From the NCBI GenBank assembly GCA_902780135.1, contig CACZEK010000006.1, positions 62,001 to 126,000 of the forward strand: DNA of 64,000 nt, given 5' to 3'. Below the pieces are notes generated by a model. The model worked only from the letters and a program-made list of their open reading frames with translations, made no database searches and was not told where the DNA came from. Position 1 is the first letter of the stretch. The number at the start of each line of letters is the position of its first letter. This DNA is from an uncultured bacterium. Its GTDB lineage: Bacteria > Verrucomicrobiota > Lentisphaeria > Victivallales > UBA1829. Below are positions 46,478 through 55,600 of the stretch, one piece after another. Made by a program: the position numbers and the translations under genes.

Positions 46478-49138
46478 ATGCCGGAAATGCCGAAAGCATA
46501 TCTGCCCGCTGAAATCGAAGAGAAATGGTACGCCGAGTGGGAGGCGAACAAGCGCTTCCACGGCGAGCCGAATCCCGACAAAAAGCCGTATTCCATCGTC
46601 ATCCCGCCGCCGAACGTGACCGGCATCCTCACCATGGGCCACGTCCTGAACAACACGCTTCAGGACATCCTCATCCGCTGGCACCGCATGATGGGCGAGG
46701 AAGTCTGCTGGTTCCCCGGCACCGACCACGCCGGCATCGCCACCGAGAGCAAGGTCGACAAGGTCCTCCGCGAGAAGGAGGGCGTCGACCGCCGCGCGCT
46801 CGGCCGCGAGAAGTTCATCGAGCGCGTCTGGGAATGGAAGAAGCTCTACGGCGGCACGATCATCAAGCAGCTCCGCAAGCTCGGCACGTCCTGCGACTGG
46901 GACCGCGAGCGCTTCACCATGGACGAGGGCCTCAGCGCCGCCGTCCGCAAGGTGTTCGTGCAGCTCTACGAAAAGGGCTACATCTACCGCGGCAAACGCA
47001 TGGTGAACTGGTGCCCCGCCGCCCAGAGCGCGCTCTCCGACGAAGAGGTCATCTACCGCGAAGTCAAGGGCAAGTTCTGGCATTTCCGCTACCCGCTCAC
47101 CGACGGCTCCGGATACCTCGTCGTCGCCACCACGCGCCCCGAGACCATGTTCGGCGACACCGCAGTCGCCGTCCCGCCCGGCGATCCGCGCTACAAGCAC
47201 CTCGTCGGCAAGACCGTGAACCTCCCGCTCACCGACCGGAAGATCCCGATCATCGAGGACGAGCACGCCGACCCGGAAAAGGGGACCGGCTGCGTGAAGA
47301 TCACGCCCGCGCACGACCCGAACGACTACCAGGTCGGCAAGCGTCACAACCTCGAATTCATCAACGTCATGAACCGCGACGGCTCCATGAACGCCCAGTG
47401 CGGCAAGTACGCCGGACTCGACCGCTACGAGTGCCGCAAGCAGTGCGTCGCCGAGATGGAACAGCTCGGTCTCCTCGAAAAGATCGAGGACATCGTCCAC
47501 AACGTCGGCTTCTCCGAGCGCGGCGGCGTGGAGATCGAAACGCTCCTCAGCGACCAGTGGTTCGTCCGCATGGACGAGCTCGCCAAGCCCGCCATCGAGG
47601 CGGTCCGCTCCGGCAAGATCAAGTTCTATCCCGACCGCTGGGCGAAGACCTATTTCCACTGGATGGAGAACATCCAGGACTGGTGCATCAGCCGCCAGAT
47701 CTGGTGGGGACACCGCATCCCGGCGTGGTACCGCGGCGACGTGAACGACGAGAACCGCGAAGTCTATGTGGGCGTGAACCCGCCCGAAGGCGACGGCTGG
47801 TATCAGGAGGAGGACGTGCTCGACACGTGGTTCAGCTCCTGGCTCTGGCCCTTCTCCATCATGGGCTGGCCGGAAGACACCGCCGAGCTCAAGTATTTCT
47901 ATCCGACCAACGACCTCGTGACCGGCCCCGACATCATCTTCTTCTGGGTCGCGCGCATGATCATGGCGGGCTACGAGTTCAAGGGCGACCTGCCGTTCCG
48001 CAACGTCTACTTCACCAGCATCATCCGCGACGAACTCGGCCGCAAGCTCAGCAAGTCCCTCGGCAACTCGCCCGACCCGCTGAAGGTCATCGAGACCTAC
48101 GGCGCCGACGCCCTCCGCTTCTCCATCGTCTACATCGCGCCCGTCGGCATGGACATCCGCTACTCCAACGAGAAGTGCGAGCTCGGCCGCAACTTCGCGA
48201 ACAAGCTCTGGAACGCCTGCCGCTTCCGCACCATGCAGGGCCCCGTCTCCGCCTCGTTCGACAAGCTCGCGGTCCCGGTCGAAAAGCTCACGCAGGACGA
48301 GATCCACATGCTCAACACGCTGGAAAAGGCGTGCGCCGACGTGAACACCTCCCTCCGCGAGTTCCGCTTCCACTCCGCCGCACACGACATCTACGAGCTC
48401 GTCTGGAACAACTTCTGCGACTGGTTCATCGAGGCGTGCAAGCCGCGCTTCAACGCCGACGAAGAGGCGAAGAAACAGGCGCTCGCCGTGCTCGACTACG
48501 CGCTCTGGAAGCTTCTCCGCCTCCTCCACCCCTTCATGCCGTTCATCACCGAGGAACTCGCCCACCGCATGGGATTCCTCGCCGACGGCGAGTCCATCAT
48601 GACCGCGGCGTTCCCCGCCGCCGACCTCGCGCTCCCCGCGAACGCCGACAAGATCTCCGAGATGACCGCCGACAAGTACGCCCTCATCTCCGCCGGACGC
48701 AACCTGCGCCTCTCGAACAACATCGCCCCCGGCAAGCGCATCGAGTACCACATCCGCGCCGCTTCGCAGGAGATCCTCGATTCCCTCTGCGAGCAGATGG
48801 ACTCCCTCACCGCCATGCTCAACGCCTCGCTCATCAGCGTCTCGCTCGAGAACTACTCCAGCGAAGACGGCACGCCCGCGCCGTCCATCGTCTGCGACGC
48901 CGGCGCGATCTTCCTGCCGCTGAAGGGCCTCGTGGACCCCGCCGCCGAACGCGAGAAGCTCACGAAGCAGAAAGCCGAGCTCACCGGCTGGATCAAGGCG
49001 GCCGAGGCGAAACTCAACAACGAGAAGTTCGTCAGCCGCGCCCCGGCGAAAGTCGTCGAGGACGTGAAGACGCAGCTCGCCGACCTGAAGGAAAAGCTCG
49101 CCCGCGTCGAGGAATCCCTCGCCGCGTTCAAGGGCTGA
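46478..49138 (+). CDS. valS: Valyl-tRNA synthetase
   Basis: Charges tRNA-Val. The product shows the class I HIGH-like PPPNVTGILTMGHVLNN, editing-domain TRPETMFGDTAVAV, WCISRQIWWGHRIPAWY, KMSKS-like GRKLSKSLGNSPDPL and a C-terminal coiled coil of about 65 residues. The ATG at 46463 is in frame, but the ATG at 46478 has GGAG 9 nt upstream, and the usual N-terminus KAYLPAEIEEKWY follows, so I chose 46478 (886 residues). Length is normal. It ends at a strong terminator. Confidence 0.96.
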   Translation: MPEMPKAYLPAEIEEKWYAEWEANKRFHGEPNPDKKPYSIVIPPPNVTGILTMGHVLNNTLQDILIRWHRMMGEEVCWFPGTDHAGIATESKVDKVLREKEGVDRRALGREKFIERVWEWKKLYGGTIIKQLRKLGTSCDWDRERFTMDEGLSAAVRKVFVQLYEKGYIYRGKRMVNWCPAAQSALSDEEVIYREVKGKFWHFRYPLTDGSGYLVVATTRPETMFGDTAVAVPPGDPRYKHLVGKTVNLPLTDRKIPIIEDEHADPEKGTGCVKITPAHDPNDYQVGKRHNLEFINVMNRDGSMNAQCGKYAGLDRYECRKQCVAEMEQLGLLEKIEDIVHNVGFSERGGVEIETLLSDQWFVRMDELAKPAIEAVRSGKIKFYPDRWAKTYFHWMENIQDWCISRQIWWGHRIPAWYRGDVNDENREVYVGVNPPEGDGWYQEEDVLDTWFSSWLWPFSIMGWPEDTAELKYFYPTNDLVTGPDIIFFWVARMIMAGYEFKGDLPFRNVYFTSIIRDELGRKLSKSLGNSPDPLKVIETYGADALRFSIVYIAPVGMDIRYSNEKCELGRNFANKLWNACRFRTMQGPVSASFDKLAVPVEKLTQDEIHMLNTLEKACADVNTSLREFRFHSAAHDIYELVWNNFCDWFIEACKPRFNADEEAKKQALAVLDYALWKLLRLLHPFMPFITEELAHRMGFLADGESIMTAAFPAADLALPANADKISEMTADKYALISAGRNLRLSNNIAPGKRIEYHIRAASQEILDSLCEQMDSLTAMLNASLISVSLENYSSEDGTPAPSIVCDAGAIFLPLKGLVDPAAEREKLTKQKAELTGWIKAAEAKLNNEKFVSRAPAKVVEDVKTQLADLKEKLARVEESLAAFKG

Positions 49139-49167
49139 TTCCCACCTCAGCTTAGCTCAAAACAGCA

Positions 49168-49201
49168 AGGCTCCCTCCGTTCGCGCGGAGAGAGCCTTTT
49201 T
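49168..49201 (+). terminator. Terminator of valS
   Basis: Stem AGGCTCCCTCCG/CGGAGAGAGCCT with a 6-nt loop and T-run. It may also serve the convergent WYL gene. Confidence 0.85.
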
Positions 49202-49236
49202 CTTCGCCCGTTTTTGCGCCGGATGCGCCCGATGTC

Positions 49237-50319
49237 CTACTGCGAAACCGGCGGCAGGCTGTCCAGCGTCGCCTGCGCCCCCTTCCGCACGGCTTCGACC
49301 AGTTCCGGCGGCTCCAGCGGGACCGCCTCGCCTTTCTGCGAGAGGATCCACGGCACGACGACCTCGGCGGGGACCTCCGGGACCGCGAACAGCCACGCGC
49401 CGCCGCGCATTCTGCGGAACGACTGTTTCGTGTGCATGCGGCTTGCCCGGGCGAACTTCGGCGCGTCCCCGGTCAGGCGGATCTTCACGTTCCGGAGCTT
49501 CGCGTAGCTCACGATGCTGTCGGGCGTGACGGAGTCGATGATCGCGCGGTCCGGCGTGAACGTCTCCTGCATCATGTACGCGGTCCGGATGCGGTTGATC
49601 ACGAACGTGCGCGGGGCGTTCCGCAGGTGGCAGAACGCCTTGATGCGCCATTCGCGCAGGTACAGGAAGAGCACGTGCGGATCGACCTCGCGTTCCTGCA
49701 TGCCGCCGCGCTGGTCGTCGTACAGGATGCGCAGGCGGCGGTGTTTCTGCCACGCCTCGAACACGACGGAAAAAACCGGGGACTCCTCCACCGCGCCCGC
49801 CCCGGCGAACACCTTCAGCGAACGGATGAGCGTCGTCTCCAGGAATTCCGGGCTGTTGCCCTTCAGGATCTCGTCCACCGCGCGGGAGATCCGCCCGCGC
49901 ACGGGGTCGGGGAACACGTCCTCGGCGATGCGCCCGCCGATCACGAGCGCGAGCATGGCGGATTCCGACAGCTGCGCCGGGCAGTTGAACTCCCAGTTGT
50001 GGTCGTCGAGGTAGTACGTCCTGTTCACGCGGTCATATTTCACCGGACAGCCGAAGTCGTTGCGGAGCGAGTCGATGTCGCGGTACACGGTCCGCAGGCT
50101 GTATTTCGCCCGGATGGTCTTCCCGTCCTCCAGCTCGAGCTTCTCGTATTCCCGGAGCATCTTCTCCGCCGTCGGGCAGCTGTTTTTCTTCAGGAGCGAG
50201 GCGATGCGCGCCATGCGGAGGATCTGCATGCGCGGCGGCATCGGCGTGTGCGCGTTTTGTTGCGAACCGGGACCAGTTTTCCGCGCCGGAACGGTTTTCC
50301 GAGGGGAATTTTTATTCAT
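49237..50319 (-). CDS. WYL-domain transcriptional regulator (YafY type)
   Basis: From the ATG at 50319 (GGAG 10 nt upstream) the product is 360 residues; 58 further in-frame codons upstream lie beyond the promoter and are not translated. An N-terminal winged helix (IARIASLLKKNSCPTAEKML, then SLRTVYRDIDSLRNDFGCPV) binds DNA. The WYL domain has VFEAWQKHRRLRILYDDQRG, EREVDPHVLFLYLREWRIKAF and VINRIRTA; the WYL core (usually xxWYLxxx) is here LREWRIKA. A WCX-like C-terminal region follows. WYL domains sense ligands such as ssDNA and control stress, phage defence or metabolism. A palindrome at its transcription start suggests autoregulation. Confidence 0.88.
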   Translation of the reverse strand: MNKNSPRKTVPARKTGPGSQQNAHTPMPPRMQILRMARIASLLKKNSCPTAEKMLREYEKLELEDGKTIRAKYSLRTVYRDIDSLRNDFGCPVKYDRVNRTYYLDDHNWEFNCPAQLSESAMLALVIGGRIAEDVFPDPVRGRISRAVDEILKGNSPEFLETTLIRSLKVFAGAGAVEESPVFSVVFEAWQKHRRLRILYDDQRGGMQEREVDPHVLFLYLREWRIKAFCHLRNAPRTFVINRIRTAYMMQETFTPDRAIIDSVTPDSIVSYAKLRNVKIRLTGDAPKFARASRMHTKQSFRRMRGGAWLFAVPEVPAEVVVPWILSQKGEAVPLEPPELVEAVRKGAQATLDSLPPVSQ

Positions 50320-50343
50320 TTTTTTTGACTCCGTCGATTCAGA

Positions 50344-50360
50344 CTGACACTCTATGTCAG
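50344..50360. promoter_or_regulatory. Probable operator of the WYL regulator
   Basis: Perfect inverted repeat CTGACA-CTCTA-TGTCAG, lying at about +7 to +23 relative to the predicted start site of the WYL gene. Confidence 0.5.
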
Positions 50361-50373
50361 TGTCGGATGCTAT

Positions 50374-50402
50374 AGTATACTCGCAGACACGGAAAAAGTC
50401 AA
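50374..50402 (-). promoter_or_regulatory. Promoter of the WYL regulator gene
   Basis: On the minus strand TTGACT (50397-50402), 17 bp, TATACT (50374-50379), close to the sigma-70 ideal. Confidence 0.7.
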
Positions 50403-50463
50403 ACGAAAAAACATCTTTTCCCGGACAAAACAATCGAACATCTTTTTTCAAGGAGCAACAGCC

Positions 50464-50583
50464 ATGAAAGAAAAAACCGCCGCCGCATTCCACACCCTCC
50501 TCAGCCTCGCCGCCGAAAACCTCGGATTCGTCCTCGTCTGGGCAGTCTCACTCACCATCCTCCTCAAACTCGCCTGCGCCTGA
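50464..50583 (+). CDS. 39-residue single-span membrane protein
   Basis: A small gene with a strong AAGGAG ribosome site 9 nt before its ATG. The product starts KEKTAAAFHTLLSL and has one hydrophobic helix (GFVLVWAVSLTILLKLA, about 21-37) ending in Cys-Ala. The size and layout fit regulatory or stress-related small membrane proteins. It lies 145 bp from the divergent WYL gene and just before two more small reading frames, and may be a target of that regulator. No family is recognised. Confidence 0.55.
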   Translation: MKEKTAAAFHTLLSLAAENLGFVLVWAVSLTILLKLACA

Positions 50584-50595
50584 GCGGAACGGACC

Positions 50596-50637
50596 ATGGA
50601 CGCAAATCAGGACATGAACGGAAAGGAGCATGTATGA
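50596..50637 (+). CDS. Possible 13-codon leader peptide
   Basis: An ATG preceded by GGAACGGA opens a 13-codon frame whose TGA overlaps the start of the next gene (ATGA). The Shine-Dalgarno of the next gene lies inside it, so its translation could control that gene. Evidence is positional only. Confidence 0.3.
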   Translation: MDANQDMNGKEHV

Positions 50638-51005
50638 CCTTCGACAAGCTTGTGTACCGCGAGTCTGCCGGACCCGGCACGGGCAGCGTGCTGACCGTCG
50701 ATTTCGGCGGGATCGGCGAACTGACCGTGGCATCCGGCATCCGCGGCGAGGTAAACTGGCGCCGCATCACGCGCCCCGTGCTGGACGTCCTGCGCGCCAA
50801 GCTCGACGCCTGCGACTTCGAGGCGTGGCGCGACGATGATTCCGGTCCCGCGCCGGACGGTTCCGCCTGGGATCTGGAGCTGTTCGACGGAGGGAAAAGC
50901 GTGAAACAGGTCAGCGGCGGCATCGCCGTGCCGGAACAGTGGCACGTGTTCCGGTCGCTCCTGGAACTGTGCGGCGCGCTCGCGGAAAACCGACACGGCA
51001 AATGA
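50634..51005 (+). CDS. Small cytoplasmic protein, unknown function
   Basis: The 123-residue product has AAAGGAG before the ATG. It has no signal or membrane segment and reads as a small alpha/beta domain: FDKLVYRESAGPGTGSVLTV, then GELTVASGIRGEVNWRRITR and LDLRAKLDACDFEAW-like helices, ending with HVFRSLLELCGALAEN. The Trp-rich acidic centre (DGSAWDLELFDGGKSVKQ) resembles small immunity-like or substrate-binding proteins, but I do not recognise a family. It probably belongs to one transcript with the 39-residue gene. Confidence 0.6.
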   Translation: MTFDKLVYRESAGPGTGSVLTVDFGGIGELTVASGIRGEVNWRRITRPVLDVLRAKLDACDFEAWRDDDSGPAPDGSAWDLELFDGGKSVKQVSGGIAVPEQWHVFRSLLELCGALAENRHGK

Positions 51006-51047
51006 CAGGCTGGTCTGGACAGGACCAGCACTGACCTCAATAACAGT

Positions 51048-51075
51048 TTGACAAACGGAAAACACGGGCTATATT
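51048..51075 (+). promoter_or_regulatory. Promoter of the exonuclease gene
   Basis: TTGACA (51048-51053), 16 bp, TATATT (51070-51075). Confidence 0.65.
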
Positions 51076-51133
51076 TACCCTGACAAATGTGCGGAACAGA
51101 CCGGAGAAGAAAGGCGGAGCATTACAGGCGAAA

Positions 51134-51685
51134 ATGAGGCTGGCGGGACTTGATTTCGAGACGGCGAACGGCTGTGCGGGAAGCATCTGCGCGGCGGGGT
51201 GCGGGATCCTGCAGGACGGCGAGGAAGCGGAAACGCGCGAATGGCTGGTCCGTCCGCATCCGGACATGAACTGGATCGCGTCGTACTGCTACCGCGTACA
51301 CGGGATCGGCGCATGCGACCTGGAGGACGCGGACGAGTTTCCCGCGGTCTGGCCGGAATTGCGCGACATGCTGCTGTCGGCGGATTATGTGGTCATCCAC
51401 AATGCGCCGTTCGACCTGAGCCATCTGCGCGCCGCGCTGGGACTCTACGGACTGCCGCCCGTGCGGTTCCCGTACGTGTGCAGCCTGACCGCCAGCCGTC
51501 GCGCCCTGCCGGAACTCGCCTCGCATTCCCTGAACAATGTGGCGGCATACTTCGGCATCCGGTTCCGGCATCACAACGCGCTGGAGGACGCGCTGACCTG
51601 CGCGAAAATCCTGCACGAGATCGGGCTCTCGCCGCGCGTCCCGCGGAAGGAATTCGTTTATCCCTTTTCCGGCTCCGCACAATGA
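51134..51685 (+). CDS. DEDDh 3'-5' exonuclease, DnaQ/PolC-epsilon type
   Basis: From the ATG at 51134 the product is 183 residues; a GTG at 51089 in the same frame lies within 10 nt of the predicted transcription start. The DEDDh residues are visible: LDFETA gives the first Asp and Glu, HNAPFDLSHL the second Asp, and the H-N-ALEDAL segment near the C-terminus the catalytic His and last Asp. Such stand-alone domains degrade single-stranded DNA or RNA in repair or turnover. The protein is cytoplasmic and monocistronic, with a weak terminator (GGCGGT/ACCGCC, 51787-51836). Confidence 0.88.
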   Translation: MRLAGLDFETANGCAGSICAAGCGILQDGEEAETREWLVRPHPDMNWIASYCYRVHGIGACDLEDADEFPAVWPELRDMLLSADYVVIHNAPFDLSHLRAALGLYGLPPVRFPYVCSLTASRRALPELASHSLNNVAAYFGIRFRHHNALEDALTCAKILHEIGLSPRVPRKEFVYPFSGSAQ

Positions 51686-51905
51686 CCGCAGGAAACGGAC
51701 TCCGGTTTTTCCACGGCGGGATCCGATCGGGGGCTGCCGCACCCGCTGCGACAATGTCCGGGGAAACTGTCCGCTTTATTCCTTCAGGCGGTTAAACATC
51801 TTTCCTGCCCAAAAGGGACCGCCGGGCTGTTTTTTCAACACGGGAAAGGCGGAACGGCGTCCGCGCGGCGAGTGCAGGATTATTCTTTAGGAACAGAGCA
51901 AAACA

Positions 51906-51919
51906 GCGTTAACTAACGC
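51906..51919. repeat. Palindrome upstream of the cold-shock gene
   Basis: GCGTTA-AC-TAACGC, followed by a very AT-rich tract with a second palindrome AAAACATGTTTT (51923-51934). The tract may act as an UP element or factor site. The gap 51686-52163 holds no gene I can support. Confidence 0.4.
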
Positions 51920-52003
51920 ATTAAAACATGTTTTTTTTAGTTTTTAACTATTTTTTTATGTTTTTTCCCGCTTTCGGCTCTTTTCTTTTCTGCTATTTTG
52001 AAG

Positions 52004-52009
52004 TATAAT
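52004..52009 (+). promoter_or_regulatory. -10 element of the cold-shock gene
   Basis: Perfect TATAAT with a weak -35 at 51981. It implies a leader of about 150 nt with GC-rich pairing (CCGGG...CCCGG near 52043), typical of cold-shock mRNAs. Confidence 0.55.
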
Positions 52010-52163
52010 TATCACCGGAGAAGCACGACACGTCTTCCATGTACCGGGAACGCCCGGCACACAACGCCCCGGCGTGCATGCCATCCGATGGTTCGTCTGC
52101 GGTCCCGGACGCGCGCGCCGTCTGTTCAACAACCCCCCGGGAGCAACAGATTGAAGGCAAAAC

Positions 52164-52391
52164 ATGGGCGAACGCGAAAAAGGCAAAGTCAAATGGTTCA
52201 ACAACACGAAGGGCTTCGGGTTCATCGAGCGTGAAGGCGCGCAGGACATCTTTGTCCACTACAGCGCCATCAAGTCGGAAGGCTACCGCACCCTGAAAGA
52301 GGGGCAGCTCGTCGAATTTACCGTCGGCCAGGGCGCGAAAGGCCCCCAGGCGGAAGACGTCGTACCCGTCGACCCGGCTCCTCAGGCCTGA
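52164..52391 (+). CDS. Cold-shock domain protein
   Basis: The 75-residue product is a single [23 protein letters not shown] with RNP1, then [14 protein letters not shown] with RNP2 and a final [15 protein letters not shown]. It binds single-stranded RNA or DNA and melts mRNA secondary structure. The long leader and perfect -10 suggest strong, post-transcriptionally regulated expression. Confidence 0.96.
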   Translation: MGEREKGKVKWFNNTKGFGFIEREGAQDIFVHYSAIKSEGYRTLKEGQLVEFTVGQGAKGPQAEDVVPVDPAPQA

Positions 52392-52399
52392 TTTGACAT

Positions 52400-52525
52400 A
52401 AACGCCCGCGCGCGCCGCCCTCCCCCGGCGGATCCCGCGCGCATCATCCGTCCGTTCCGCAGCATCCCGCACGATTTTCCTCTGATCCATCAGGAAATCC
52501 GGGATCGCCGGAGCGGGCGTTTTTT
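52400..52525 (+). other. Structured 3' region of the cold-shock transcript
   Basis: AACGCCCG (52400) and CGGGCGTT (52514) pair over a long range. Inside lie GCGCGC/GCGCGC around GCCGCC/GGCGG, and GATTTTCC/GGAAATC. Eight T follow the outer stem, so it may form a large terminator or a 3'-UTR-derived RNA. Confidence 0.45.
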
Positions 52526-52578
52526 TTACTCAAAAAAAGACGCACCCGCGAAATCTCCGGTCTTCACAACAAAGATTC

Positions 52579-52610
52579 GCCCGCCTGTTCGCTGAACAGG
52601 CGGGCTTTTT
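52579..52610 (+). terminator. Strong terminator between cold-shock and kinase genes
   Basis: Perfect 12-bp stem GCCCGCCTGTTC/GAACAGGCGGGC with a 3-nt loop and five T. Confidence 0.9.
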
Positions 52611-52655
52611 CAATTACCGTTTCAGGGGAGCGACGTCCCCGTCGCCGGCCGCTTT

Positions 52656-55600
52656 TCAGGCGTGCATCCCTCCGGACGGAGGCGGGAGGTAATTGATGAT
52701 CTTGGCGATGGTGACCGGCTTGAAGATCACGTCGCTGAACCCGAGCTTCATGCACTCGTCCTTCGCGTCGACGTCGGCGGTGATGGCGATGACGTTGAGC
52801 GACTGGAACCGCGGATCGGCGCGGAGCTCCTGAAGCAGGACTCTGCCGTCCATCTCCGGCATCCAGAGGTCGGTGAGGATCAGGTCGAACGGCTTCACGC
52901 TGGCGCGTATCTTGCCGAGCGCGTCTTTCCCGTTCACGGAGGTGACGATGTCGGAGATGCCGTTCTTGCGGAGCATGGCGCGCAGGATGGAGATGTTCAG
53001 CGGGACGTCGTCCACGATGAGGACGCGGAGTTCCTCGCGGACCTTGCCGTGGAAGTCGATGTTGCTGCCGGGTCTGGGGAAGCTGTTGGTGCGTTCGGAG
53101 AACCGGATGTCCGGGATGCGGATGTCGAAGACCGTGCCCCTGCCCGGCTCCGAATGGAGCGAGACGGTTCCTTTCATGCGGTCGATGAGGTGGCGGCAGA
53201 TGGAGATGCCGAGTCCGGCGCCGACCTGATGGGTTCCATTGTCCTCGGACGTGGAGGCAAACGGCTGCATGATGCGGTCTTTCACGGATTCGTCCATGCC
53301 GCTGCCGGTATCGGAAATGGAGATCAGGAGTTCGCCCCTGTCCGTATCCTTTTCACGTTCGAACACGAGTCTCAGGACGATCTCGCCCTCTTCCGTGAAC
53401 TTGACGGCGTTGTCCAGCAGGTGGAACAGGATCTGCCAGATGCGTTTCGGGTCGACCTCGACATAAGGAAGGTCGTCGGACCATTCTCCGCGCAGGACGA
53501 CGGGCTTGCCCGCGACGGAGACGTCGAAGGAATGCAGGACCTTTGCGGCCTGCGGGTTGAGGTCGGTCATGACCGGCTCGATCACGAGCGTGTCGGATTC
53601 GAGCCTGGCGAGGTCGACCATGCTGCTGACGAGCTGAAGCAGGGAGCGTCCGCTCGTGGTGATGGCGTCGCAGGCGCCGTCGCGTTCCTTCTCGTCCGTG
53701 ATTCCCTTTTTCAGCAGCTCCGTGTAGCCGATGATGGCGTTCAGCGGCGTGCGGACGTCGTGGCTGATGCAGGAGAAGAAATAGCTCTTCGCCTTTTCGG
53801 CGGCGACGGCGCGGTCGCGCGCGAGCTGGAGCTGGCTGTTGATGCGGATGACCTCCTCGTTCTGGCGCTTGATGACCATGTTTCTTGCCTTGCGCTCGAT
53901 GCAGACGGAGATCACGTTCGCGACCTGTTCGAGGAGCTCTTCGCAGAATCCGAGGGACTCGTACATGTCGCCGGTGAAGAGCGTGGCGATCTTGCCCCAT
54001 TCGTCGCCCTCGAAGAAGATCTGGCGGGCGATGAGCACTCTGGTCGGGCAGTTTTCCGGCAGCGGGAAATCGGCGATGTTGTCGTCGTTCAGCACCACGT
54101 TTCCGTTGTGGCTGAAAAGCGACGGGTCGGCCGTCTTCAGCGGGCAGTCGACGCACTTGTTGCAGTAGGTGTGCTTGTCGTCCGGGAACCAGTCCTGACG
54201 CGTGCCGTCGTGCCGGTGCAGGAGCACGTGCTGGCAGCCGAGGGTCTCGATGAGGCGTTTTGCGACGAAATCGAGCAGCTCTTCCGGTTCGGAATGGCCG
54301 AGCAGGAATGCCGTGATCTCGTTGCGGAAATGCTCGGTATTGACCTTCTGTTTGATCTCGGTAACGTCCTGTGCGACGCAGAAAAGGAGGGTGCGGCCGT
54401 CTTTGAGCGAGATCGGGAGCTTCCAGTACGCGAAGACGCGGCGGTTGCAGTCGCCCCAGAGACAGGTGTCCTCGAAATGGACAAGGGAGCGTTTCTCCAT
54501 GGCCTCGGCGTCGGTGCGGCGGATGATCTCGAGAGACCTGTCCGCATAGAAGTCCTCGCCGCGTTTGCCGACCATTTCGGACGGCTCCATGTGGTGAAGG
54601 ACCGCGTATGCCTTGTTGCAGCGGACGTAGCGGAAACCGTTGACGGGGTCCTTCACGACGCAGGGCAGAGGCATGAGGTTGAGGATGCTGCTGGAAAGGT
54701 CGCCCTCGGAAACCGCATCGTTTTTTGCCTTGGCAAGCGCAAGGTATACGTTCTTGCGTTCGATCGCGCTCTCCATGAGGCGGGCGTTCTTCTGCAGGAA
54801 TTCCTTCTCGTTGTCGGACAGCGAACGCTTCGAGATGAACGCCACGGAAAGGAGACCCCAGAACTCGCCCTGAACGCTCAGGCGCACCCCAAAATGGCAG
54901 AAGGCGCGCGGCGTACTGGGCGCGGTCTGGTCGATCTTGAAAAGCTGGCGGATGCGGATGGATTCCTCCTCGTCGAAAAACCCGTTCCCGAGCATGCGGA
55001 CGCGGTCGATCAGGTCGGCGACCATACGGCCGCTGGTGGAAATGCGGCGCGGCAGGCTGCCCCCGCCGCGGATGAGGAAGGCGTCGGAGTCGACGGAGAC
55101 GGTCCCGTCCTCTTCGTTGCAGCGCGCCATGTAGCAGTAATCCGCGTTCAGGCGGGAACGGATGCTCTCCAGCATTTTTTCCGGTCTGGAAAGCATCGGA
55201 TCCTGCTGGAGCAGCAGCATCGCCCCTTCCAGCGCTTCGCTGTTCATCCGGCGTTCCCGTTCCTCGGTCATGTCCAGAGCCATGGCAAGCATGCAGTTTT
55301 TGCCCTCGGCGTCCCGGATGCCGATGCGCGTCGTGCGGAAGTACCGGGTCTGGCCGTGCGGGCCGGGCATCGTCTCGAAATGCACGGTCAGCTCGTTTTT
55401 CCGGGCGGATTCCTCGTCGTTCTCCTCAAGCTCGTGCGCCTTGTCGGCGGGGAGGACGTCATAGTTCGTCTTGCCGATCGCGTCCTTGATGCCGGAGCGC
55501 TGGAGATAGTCGGAGAAACCCCGGTTGCAGTCCAGGAAGCGTTTGCTCTTCCGGTTTTTCAGATAGACCAGGATCGGAATATCGTCGAGCACCTGATAAA

